A stretch of 20,723 nucleotides of DNA, from positions 1-20,723 of the forward strand of contig WJIV01000136.1 in assembly GCA_014730055.1 (NCBI GenBank), given 5' to 3'. Positions 8,828-15,095 of this stretch are shown here, one piece after another. The stretch's first letter is position 1. Each line of letters begins with the position of its first letter. The notes below the pieces were generated by a model. It saw nothing but the letters and a program-made list of their open reading frames with translations, searched no databases and had not been told where the DNA came from. A program made the translations under genes and the position numbers. Source of the DNA: Candidatus Bathyarchaeota archaeon (GTDB taxonomy: Archaea; Thermoproteota; Bathyarchaeia; TCS64).

Positions 8828-9997
8828 TTATTCGCTCTCCAGTTCTGCTAGAGCCTTCATCAGGGCTGTGTCTGTAGGTATGCTCTTCGCGTACTTGTTG
8901 CCCTCAAGGAAGCTGACTCCTCTGCCTTTCGTTGTGTCTGCTATAAGCACACTTGGTTTTCCACTTGTATTCTCGCATACTTCCAATGCATCGAGTACGT
9001 TGAAATGGTCATGACCGTCGATTCTCAGCGCGTTCCATCCAAAACTCTTCCACTTGTCGACAAGAGGCTCAACAGCTTTAACGGTCTCCGTGCTTCCAGT
9101 AAGTTGATACTGGTTTCTATCTACGAATACTACTATGTTATCCAGTTTGTGGTGTGCAGCTGTCATTGCAGCTTCCCAGACTTGACCTTCCTGAAGCTCG
9201 CCATCACCCATAATTACATATATACGATAGCTTCTCTTGTCGAGTTTAGCTGCAATGCTCATTCCGACTGCGATGCTTAAACCCTGTCCTAAGCTCCCTG
9301 TTTTGGCATCTACTCCTGGGGTGATGGTATCGCTATGACCTTGAAGTCTACTCCCGATCTCTCTAAGGGTGGTAAGTTCCTCTGATGGTATGTATCCTGC
9401 TTCACATAATACGGCATAAAGAGCTGGCACCGCATGACCTTTACTCAGAATTAATCTATCTCTCTCTTCCCAGTCTGGATTTTTTGGATCGTGCTGCATT
9501 TTTCTGAAGTAAAGAGTTGCTAGTATGTCCACTGCACTTAGACTGGCACCAAGATGCCCTGACCCAGCGTCTGCCACCATCTTCAGGACCATCTTCCTGA
9601 GGTCCTTGAGAAGTTCACCAAATGGCTTAGTTCCCTGGCTTGTGTGAACAAGATTACCTGTAACACTCAGCTCATCTTCAATAGTAAAACTCGTCATAAA
9701 TTCACCTAGAGCTGTTAGGGTCACCCCTCGGAACTCATGTGGCTCTCCGTAGTCTATTAACTTTAAATCTTTGAGCGTTCTCGCATGTTCTCTCAGGTTC
9801 TCTAGGGGTACGTTATATCTTCTTGATATTTCCCTCAGAACCGATGTTATAGACGCAGGCACTCTTGGTATGTTACTTAAGATTAGAACTTGATCCTTGG
9901 AGATGTTGCGTAAAACTAGTTTCCTTAAGTCCTCAAGTTGTGTCTGCGTTAATGAAATTGGCGCATTGATAACACCTTCTTTGCAGTGATAGCACAT
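8828..9997 (-). CDS. Transketolase, N-terminal (TPP-binding) subunit with an added N-terminal winged-helix-like region
   Basis: From about residue 125 onward the 389-residue protein is a typical split-transketolase N subunit: GSGHLGASLSAVDI (145-158), LSKGHAVPALYAVL (184-197), KTGSLGQGLSIAVGM (232-246) and the TPP signature GDG (264-266) to Asn295. It pairs with the C subunit one base downstream. The first 115 or so residues are not part of transketolase. They read as several helices followed by NVPLENLREHARTLKDLKLI (62-81) and an EFRGVTLTALGEFM strand-turn-helix (88-101), which looks like a winged helix. That reading is from pattern alone. The protein also begins with a CxxC (MCYHC). The ATG at 9997 has no strong Shine-Dalgarno motif, and the TATA-like box at 10005-10014 is too close for it, so the exact N terminus is uncertain. 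Transketolase part certain; the extra domain's function is inferred. Confidence 0.9.
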   Translation of the reverse strand: MCYHCKEGVINAPISLTQTQLEDLRKLVLRNISKDQVLILSNIPRVPASITSVLREISRRYNVPLENLREHARTLKDLKLIDYGEPHEFRGVTLTALGEFMTSFTIEDELSVTGNLVHTSQGTKPFGELLKDLRKMVLKMVADAGSGHLGASLSAVDILATLYFRKMQHDPKNPDWEERDRLILSKGHAVPALYAVLCEAGYIPSEELTTLREIGSRLQGHSDTITPGVDAKTGSLGQGLSIAVGMSIAAKLDKRSYRIYVIMGDGELQEGQVWEAAMTAAHHKLDNIVVFVDRNQYQLTGSTETVKAVEPLVDKWKSFGWNALRIDGHDHFNVLDALEVCENTSGKPSVLIADTTKGRGVSFLEGNKYAKSIPTDTALMKALAELESE

Positions 9998-10004
9998 TAA
10001 TCAT

Positions 10005-10014
10005 CTTTTATAAG
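10005..10014 (-). promoter_or_regulatory. TATA-like box before the transketolase-aro operon
   Basis: On the minus strand the bases read CTTATAAAAG, a good archaeal TATA match. It lies only 7-17 bases before the annotated ATG at 9997, whereas transcription normally begins about 25 bases after the box. Either translation starts further downstream, or the operon is mainly read from the ACT-protein promoter, or the match is fortuitous. Confidence 0.35.
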
Positions 10015-10027
10015 AATTCTGGGCAGG

Positions 10028-10047
10028 TAGGAATATCTATATTCCTA
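10028..10047. promoter_or_regulatory. 20-base near-perfect palindrome, candidate operator
   Basis: The sequence TAGGAATATCTATATTCCTA has two perfectly complementary 9-base arms around a 2-base centre. It overlaps the stop codon of the two-ACT protein and ends 13 bases upstream of the TATA-like box of the transketolase-aro operon. No T-tract follows on the minus strand, which argues against a terminator. A homodimeric winged-helix protein is the kind of factor that would read such a site. Confidence 0.5.
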
Positions 10048-10851
10048 GGTTAAAACGGTAACTTGGAAGCTACGCACTTGTTCCAATAAGGATAATTTTT
10101 CTCTGAGTTCCTCCGCTGTACCTACCTCAAGTGTACCATAAGCGTTCCATTCTCCTGATACTTCATCATGGTGTTTCTCATCAATGGCATTCATGTTCAC
10201 CTGAGTCCCAATCACTTCAGTCATCTTCATTAAAGACCCCGGTTTATCATCTAGCGTCGCCTGAATATGAGTCAACTTTGAACCTTTAGGGAAAAAGTCA
10301 ATGAACATTGCTTGTATCCGAGGCCAAGATTTTATCACTGCTATCTCTGATTCTCTCCAATTATCATGTTTAGTTCCTTCAATGGAGAGTTTACCCTCGA
10401 TCTCAGCCACTTTGTATGTATCTTCTAAGATAAAATTTGTCGGGAAGAGTTCAGTTATTTCCCTGCTTGTCACAAAACCTCCCATGTCACTAATCTCAGT
10501 AGATATTACGTCAGGGGATAGCTTCGAGTCCCTAAAATCCACGACAAGTTCAGCTACCCAGATATTGTTAAAACCGAATGCACCTCCACTTAAGATATTT
10601 AAACCTCTTTCTGAGAAGAGCCTTGTCACCTTTGCTAAACCTCCTCTGAAGTCATCTAGAAACATCCTAAAGTAGTTAACATTGGATGTTAATCTTAAGG
10701 GCGATAGAAGTAGCCTACCTGAATCGTTGTCAATATGTCCGAAAAGGCTTTGACCTTTGAAAATATTTGAGACCCCACTCTGTTTTTCTGGTATTGTAAT
10801 ACTCCATTTAACATCAGTATTCTTAACTTCGGAATGTCCGCAAACTATCAT
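10045..10851 (-). CDS. Protein with two ACT domains, no catalytic domain recognised
   Basis: I do not recognise this 268-residue protein as a named enzyme. Two segments have the ACT-domain signature, a beta strand followed by a glycine-containing turn and an amphipathic helix. They are FLDDFRGGLAKVTRLFSERG (64-83) within about 58-128, and ATLDDKPGSLMKMTEVIG (198-215) within about 194-266. ACT domains usually bind amino acids and control metabolic enzymes. The first 55 residues and the middle segment match nothing I can name; no DNA-binding, membrane or signal segment is evident. The start is taken as the ATG at 10851; an upstream TTG at 10860 is also open. A TATA-like box about 30 bases upstream fits leaderless translation from 10851. 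The gene lies 47 bases before the aro operon on the same strand, so it is a candidate amino-acid sensor for that pathway. Confidence 0.8.
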   Translation of the reverse strand: MIVCGHSEVKNTDVKWSITIPEKQSGVSNIFKGQSLFGHIDNDSGRLLLSPLRLTSNVNYFRMFLDDFRGGLAKVTRLFSERGLNILSGGAFGFNNIWVAELVVDFRDSKLSPDVISTEISDMGGFVTSREITELFPTNFILEDTYKVAEIEGKLSIEGTKHDNWRESEIAVIKSWPRIQAMFIDFFPKGSKLTHIQATLDDKPGSLMKMTEVIGTQVNMNAIDEKHHDEVSGEWNAYGTLEVGTAEELREKLSLLEQVRSFQVTVLT

Positions 10852-10876
10852 TAGAAACAAGTAATTTTGTCGCTGT

Positions 10877-10887
10877 TAATATTTATC
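10877..10887 (-). promoter_or_regulatory. TATA-like box of the two-ACT gene
   Basis: The minus strand reads GATAAATATTA here, about 25-35 bases upstream of the ATG at 10851. That spacing is right for a leaderless archaeal transcript starting at or a few bases before the ATG. Confidence 0.5.
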
Positions 10888-10899
10888 TATTATTAGAGT

Positions 10900-10918
10900 T
10901 GGGAATATTATATTTTTA
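10900..10918. promoter_or_regulatory. Degenerate copy of the 10028-10047 palindrome
   Basis: TGGGAATAT, one base, then ATATTTTTA matches the arms of the perfect palindrome at 8 of 9 and 7 of 9 positions, with a centre one base shorter. It lies 12-13 bases upstream of the TATA-like box of the two-ACT gene, almost the same distance as the perfect copy from its own box. The region is AT-rich, so part of the match could be chance. Confidence 0.3.
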
Positions 10919-10934
10919 GCGGAATAAGGTTAAT

Positions 10935-10960
10935 CCTATAATCTCGAGATTCATTAAGGT
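10935..10960 (+). promoter_or_regulatory. Promoter and ribosome-binding region of the RraA-like gene
   Basis: CCTATAATC at 10935-10943 is a TATA-like element about 24-32 bases before the ATG at 10967, and TTAAGGT (10954-10960) is a Shine-Dalgarno-like motif six bases before it. A 12-base palindrome AATCTCGAGATT (10940-10951) lies between them. The intergenic region is shared with the divergent two-ACT gene. Confidence 0.4.
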
Positions 10961-10966
10961 AATAAT

Positions 10967-11614
10967 ATGATTGATTTTAATGTTATTGGGGAAAAGCTCA
11001 ACAGCAGCATTATATCGGACGTTCTAGATGGGATGGGTATCAAAAATAACGCCATGTCAATGGGTATCAGGCCACTTGACCCTGATATGTCTATTGTTGG
11101 AAGGGCCTTTACTCTTCTTATGGCTGACCAGTATGATCTAGATAAAGACACTTTCACACTTCAGTTCGAGGCAATTGATGGACTTAATAAAGATGATGTA
11201 ATGATGGTCTGCTCTAACGGGTCTACGAGGGCAGCTCTATGGGGCGAGTTATTATCTACGGCTGCACACTATAGGGGCGCATCTGGGGCTGTTATCGATG
11301 GATTGGCTAGAGATGTTAAGTTAATTCAAGATATGAAATTCCCGGTCTTCTGTAAGGGAATAAGACCAATAAGCAGTAAGGGAAGGGTCATAGCTGTTGA
11401 TTATGGCTGCCCTGTCAATATAGGTGGCGTGATGGTAAATCCAGGAGATCTAATAGTGGCTGATTGTGATGGTGTAGTTGTGGTGCCTCACAAAATAACC
11501 GAGAAGGTCATTGATGAGGCTCTAGATGTGGTTACAAGGGAGACAAAGACAAGAGAAGAGTTAAGGAATGGAGCACTCCTCTCTGAGGTCTATAAAAAAT
11601 ACGGTACGGTATAG
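10967..11614 (+). CDS. RraA-fold protein, likely aldolase/lyase of the HMG/CHA aldolase family
   Basis: The 215-residue protein has the RraA/MenG-fold signatures: LWGELLSTAAHYRGASGAVI (91-110) followed by DGLARD (111-116), and GDLIVADCDGVVVVP (160-174). In known family aldolases the GELL and RD residues (here Glu94, Arg115, Asp116) bind the divalent metal and the oxo-acid substrate; these are retained. The family includes 4-hydroxy-4-methyl-2-oxoglutarate aldolase, oxaloacetate decarboxylases and, in bacteria, an RNase E inhibitor. Substrate cannot be deduced here. It is divergent from the two-ACT gene and followed 46 bases later by a P-loop kinase on the same strand. Confidence 0.85.
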   Translation: MIDFNVIGEKLNSSIISDVLDGMGIKNNAMSMGIRPLDPDMSIVGRAFTLLMADQYDLDKDTFTLQFEAIDGLNKDDVMMVCSNGSTRAALWGELLSTAAHYRGASGAVIDGLARDVKLIQDMKFPVFCKGIRPISSKGRVIAVDYGCPVNIGGVMVNPGDLIVADCDGVVVVPHKITEKVIDEALDVVTRETKTREELRNGALLSEVYKKYGTV

Positions 11615-11660
11615 ACCTACAATTTAATATCCTTAAGATAATAGAAAATAAACTAGGAAA

Positions 11661-12344
11661 ATGACCAATCGTATATCTCTTATTAAAAAGATAGCTACAG
11701 TGATCGAAAAACTCGAAAAGCATCATCCTATCAGGGTAGCTATCGACGGTATCGACGCGGCTGGTAAAACAATATTCGCAGATGAGATAGCAATAGCCTT
11801 AGAAGGGCTCGGGAAACCCGTGATTAGAGCTGGTATTGATGGATTTCACAATCCTAAGAGTATACGTTATGCAAGGGGTAGATACAACCCTGAAGGTTAC
11901 TATTTGGATAGTTTTAATTACAGAGTGCTCCTCGATGAAATTTTAATTCCTCTAGGCCCTGAGGGTAATCTAATTTATCGAAAAGCTTTCTTTGATTATA
12001 AAAACAACAAAAAGCTAGATCTCAAAAAGGAAACAGCTTCAAAAGACGCTGTTCTGATTTTTGATGGTGTCTTTCTGCTTCGACCAGAGATCATAGATCA
12101 ATGGGATCTCAAGATATATCTAGAAATTAACTATGATGAATCCATAAGACGAGGGACTTTGAGAGATGAGGGAGACATGGAGGAATTAAGAACTCTTTAC
12201 GAGAAACGCTATATTCCGGGACAAAAATTGTATCATATACATGCTGACCCAAAACGGAACTCTGATTTGATAATCGATAACACAAATCCCTCTAACCCAA
12301 GAATCACATATACTAGTCCAAAAATCAAGAAAATTATCGTTTAA
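11661..12344 (+). CDS. Uridine kinase-like P-loop kinase
   Basis: The 227-residue protein has a Walker A motif DGIDAAGKT (29-37), the family signature RAGIDGFHNP (56-65), a Walker B-like VLIFDGVFLL (131-140) and a C-terminal EKRYIPGQKLY (181-191). This layout matches the uridine kinase/phosphoribulokinase superfamily, more precisely the small uridine-kinase-like members often annotated as nucleoside or nucleotide kinases. The substrate is not evident: candidates are uridine/cytidine or another small hydroxylated metabolite. AGG lies just upstream of ATG (CTAGGAAAATG). It follows the RraA-like gene by 46 bases and probably shares its transcript. It converges on feoB with only eight bases between the stops. 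Confidence 0.82.
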   Translation: MTNRISLIKKIATVIEKLEKHHPIRVAIDGIDAAGKTIFADEIAIALEGLGKPVIRAGIDGFHNPKSIRYARGRYNPEGYYLDSFNYRVLLDEILIPLGPEGNLIYRKAFFDYKNNKKLDLKKETASKDAVLIFDGVFLLRPEIIDQWDLKIYLEINYDESIRRGTLRDEGDMEELRTLYEKRYIPGQKLYHIHADPKRNSDLIIDNTNPSNPRITYTSPKIKKIIV

Positions 12345-12352
12345 TTCTGTGT

Positions 12353-14287
12353 TTAAGGTAAGCCAAGGAATATTAGAGCCCTCTGGACTATCCCTCCGAG
12401 AACTACCGCTACTACCACCTCTACCAAAGTGATAATAGTAGCGTTTCTTGATCCAAACTCCTTCGCTAAAGCCGCTATTGTGGATAAGCAGGGGACATAG
12501 ACCATTACTACAAAAGCGAAGACAAACATCTGGACAGGAGTTAGTATTGCAGAAAAATCGGTTGACCCCATAACGGTTGCAAGTAGAATAAGCGTTAGTT
12601 CTTTTCTTAGTACACCGAAGATTAGCACGACACCGGCAACTGAGGGTAATCCCAACCACCCCACTGTTACCGGGGACATTATCCTCTCTACAGTTACCAA
12701 TATTCCAAGTAATGCTGCTACTTGGATTACAAAGTTACCCGCTACCATAATAGGAAATGCCTCGTAGATAAAATCCTTAAGCCTAAGCCAGGTTCGCTGC
12801 CATGTAGTCTTAAGACTCGGTATTCTGTATCCAGGCATCTCCATTATCAATCCTACTGGTTCATCAGGTGCTACTGTGAAGGCTATTCGGCCTAGTACCA
12901 GTATCAGTATAAAATCCAGCAGATAAAGCAACATTGCCCACTCAAAACCTATATACGCTGCAACTAATCCGAAAATTACCATACTTCTAGCAGCACATGG
13001 TACAAGGGACGCAACGAATGCACAGATGAGTTGCTCTCTCTCAGTCTCCATCACTCTACAACCGAGGACAGCTGGAACATTGCAGCCGAATCCGAGCATT
13101 ATCGGGATGAAGCTCTTACCATGCAGCCCTATGCTGTGCATGAGCCTGTCCATTAGGAAAGCTATTCGAGCCATATACCCAGAATCCTCTAGAACTGATA
13201 GGATAAGGTAGAATGGGCCTATGTATGGAACTGCGACCGCTAACCCACCAAAAATACCGTCTAATACCCCATCCCAGACAAATTTTGTTAGCTCGCTCTC
13301 CCCTAGTAAATTAAAGTACAGATTTCTAGTAAACTCGAACCCTATATCCATCCACCCAGCGAGCCAGTCTCCAAAGCTAAAAATGCTGAAAAACACAGCT
13401 AGCAAGGAAATTATCATAAAAGCATAACCAGCTATTGGATGGCTTGTTATCTCTTCTAGTCTGTCAGTGAAAGTAGAGACAGGGACGATCAGAGAGCTTG
13501 CCCTAGCAGCAATGTTATGTGCGATCGCATACCTCTCAGAAGCAATCACACTTGCTGCATCATGTTGGTGTATATCCTCGATCCTCTCCCTTGTTTCCTG
13601 AATTTTTTCTTTAATTTCCGGGTGATTGAAGTATATTAACTCCTGAATCTCCTTATCTTCTTCAAGAAGTTTGATAACAACCCATCTTTCGGGGTAAGGT
13701 GTTTGGACCTCGATTGATTTGATTAATCTTTGAATCTGCTCTTCGATCTCAGTACCATACTTTAGTGGTTCAGCTTTCTCTCCCTTTTTCGCTGTATTAA
13801 TCGTCTGTTCCATTAATTCTGTTAAGCCAGTTGACTTCACAGCGACTGTTGTGACAACAGGAATACCAAGTTCCTTACTTAGTCTCTCAGGATCTATTTT
13901 TATGCCCTTCTTCTCTGCTATATCCATCTGGTTCAGGGCAATTACTATCCTTGGGTTAAGTTCGAGTAATTGTACTGTGAATGCGAGGTTTCTTTCTAGG
14001 CTGCTAGCGTCGATTACGTTAATTAGTACGTCAGGCTGCTCGACTGCTATGTACTCTCTGCTTATGATCTCTTCTATACTGTAAGTGCTTAGGCTGTATA
14101 TCCCTGGTAAATCTATGATATCAATCTGGGTGCCCTGGAAATTTAGCGTTCCTTCAGCTCGCTCTACAGTTTTACCTGGCCAGTTGCCAACATGCTGGTG
14201 AAGGCCTGTTAATTCGTTGAATATAACGCTCTTTCCTACATTCGCATTTCCTGCTAAAGCAACTGTTATCTTGTCTTCTATTGACAT
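12353..14287 (-). CDS. feoB: Ferrous iron transporter FeoB
   Basis: This is the polytopic Fe(II) importer of the cytoplasmic membrane with an N-terminal G domain. From the ATG at 14287 it is 644 residues. G1 is GNANVGKS (13-20); G2 PGKTVE, G3 DLPGIYSLS and G4 NQMD follow in order. A helical linker leads to the membrane domain, which holds the gate motifs [18 protein letters not shown] and [13 protein letters not shown] with conserved cysteines. Hydrophobic segments continue to the C terminus. An open frame reaches upstream to a TTG at 14341 overlapping dtxR; I prefer 14287 because the G domain starts a few residues later and the dtxR stop lies 14 bases upstream. No separate feoA is present: the FeoA-like domain is fused to DtxR next door. 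It is expected to be repressed by iron through that regulator. Confidence 0.95.
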   Translation of the reverse strand: MSIEDKITVALAGNANVGKSVIFNELTGLHQHVGNWPGKTVERAEGTLNFQGTQIDIIDLPGIYSLSTYSIEEIISREYIAVEQPDVLINVIDASSLERNLAFTVQLLELNPRIVIALNQMDIAEKKGIKIDPERLSKELGIPVVTTVAVKSTGLTELMEQTINTAKKGEKAEPLKYGTEIEEQIQRLIKSIEVQTPYPERWVVIKLLEEDKEIQELIYFNHPEIKEKIQETRERIEDIHQHDAASVIASERYAIAHNIAARASSLIVPVSTFTDRLEEITSHPIAGYAFMIISLLAVFFSIFSFGDWLAGWMDIGFEFTRNLYFNLLGESELTKFVWDGVLDGIFGGLAVAVPYIGPFYLILSVLEDSGYMARIAFLMDRLMHSIGLHGKSFIPIMLGFGCNVPAVLGCRVMETEREQLICAFVASLVPCAARSMVIFGLVAAYIGFEWAMLLYLLDFILILVLGRIAFTVAPDEPVGLIMEMPGYRIPSLKTTWQRTWLRLKDFIYEAFPIMVAGNFVIQVAALLGILVTVERIMSPVTVGWLGLPSVAGVVLIFGVLRKELTLILLATVMGSTDFSAILTPVQMFVFAFVVMVYVPCLSTIAALAKEFGSRNATIITLVEVVVAVVLGGIVQRALIFLGLP

Positions 14288-14301
14288 CTCGTTATCCAAT
14301 C

Positions 14302-15057
14302 TCACTTGTGATGAGGACCATGGGGGTGGTCTCTTCTCCAAGCCTGATCCTCATCATCAACTTTTACGAATACCTGAGATGCAAGACTCCTGCCCAAGGC
14401 TACACTGGTGTTCCTGACCTCAACCTCAATAGGGCCTCTAAAGGGAGCAGCTGCTGTCACCTTAATCCTTGTACCGGGAGTTAGACCCATGTCCATAATA
14501 CGCTGACATGCATTTCTTCCTCCACGGAAAAAAGTAACTTCTGCCTCTTCTCCAGGTTTAAGATTGCTAAGCTGAGTTACAAGAGGAAATTCTTCTCCTT
14601 CTGCCTCTCTGGCCAATTCGCACTGACTGCAGTCTTCGACATTAAGATTACATACTGGAATGGGGTCCTCATCGGGGCAGAATTCTGGGTTTTCAAGTGC
14701 CTTACACAACGCAGCCGCTGTCTCGTCGCTTAATCCATGCTCCAGTTTGCATGCCTCAACGTGAATTTTTTCGTATGGTATTTTCAATACATCATGTAAT
14801 AATCTCTCGATTAAGCGGTGCTTTCTAACTACTTTTTGTGCGAGAGCCATACCTTTTCCGGTTAAAGCTGCTCCACGATAAGGCTCGTACTCCACAAGCC
14901 CCTCTTGTGCTAGTCTTTGAATCATCTGTGTCACACTTGGGGGTGATACATGAAGTTTTTCTGCCAGTTGCTGGTTCTTTGCTAATTCCCCTTTTTCGTT
15001 GAAGCTGTAAATAGCTTCAAGGTATTCCTCGACGCTCTCACTACTCAACCCGATCAA
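14302..15057 (-). CDS. DtxR-family iron-dependent repressor with C-terminal FeoA/SH3-like domain
   Basis: The 251-residue protein has an N-terminal winged helix (about 8-65; recognition region LHVSPPSVTQMIQRL 35-49) and a dimerisation/metal domain with RKHRLIERLLHDV (78-90) and KIHVEACKLEH (97-107). Aligned to diphtheria DtxR, ligands His80, Glu84, His99, Cys103, Glu106 and His107 are kept. Cys103 points to iron, because manganese MntR proteins lack it. A FeoA/SH3-like domain occupies about 160-233. Unusual are the extra cysteines after the CP motif (127, 136, 143, 146) and a histidine-rich tail, HPHGPHH (244-250). The start is a TTG at 15057; a second TTG three codons later is also possible. 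Both fit the TATA box at 15077-15085. It is followed 14 bases later by feoB. Confidence 0.92.
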   Translation of the reverse strand: MIGLSSESVEEYLEAIYSFNEKGELAKNQQLAEKLHVSPPSVTQMIQRLAQEGLVEYEPYRGAALTGKGMALAQKVVRKHRLIERLLHDVLKIPYEKIHVEACKLEHGLSDETAAALCKALENPEFCPDEDPIPVCNLNVEDCSQCELAREAEGEEFPLVTQLSNLKPGEEAEVTFFRGGRNACQRIMDMGLTPGTRIKVTAAAPFRGPIEVEVRNTSVALGRSLASQVFVKVDDEDQAWRRDHPHGPHHK

Positions 15058-15061
15058 AAAG

Positions 15062-15075
15062 TTAGGTGAGCCTAA
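15062..15075. promoter_or_regulatory. DtxR-type operator
   Basis: TTAGGTGAGCCTAA is a perfect TTAGG-N4-CCTAA inverted repeat. It has the same arms and spacing as the core of the classical DtxR/IdeR box. It lies between the TATA-like box and the dtxR start codon, overlapping the expected transcription start. Iron-loaded DtxR bound here would block transcription of dtxR-feoB, giving autoregulation. Confidence 0.75.
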
Positions 15076-15087
15076 ATTATTTAAACC
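15076..15087 (-). promoter_or_regulatory. TATA-like box of dtxR-feoB
   Basis: The minus strand reads GGTTTAAATAAT, centred about 24 bases upstream of the TTG at 15057, consistent with a leaderless transcript. It lies directly beside the DtxR-type operator in the 38-base gap after the first glutaminase gene. Confidence 0.6.
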
Positions 15088-15095
15088 TTTAGAAT

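Noticed and set aside
10940..10951. Perfect 12-base palindrome AATCTCGAGATT upstream of the RraA-like gene
   Set aside because: A perfect 12-base palindrome is expected several times by chance in 20 kb and I found no second copy; noted only within the promoter entry.
12186..12659. Minus-strand open frame of 157 codons spanning the kinase 3' end and feoB 3' end
   Set aside because: It overlaps two well-supported genes in other frames, and its cysteine- and serine-rich translation resembles no protein family.
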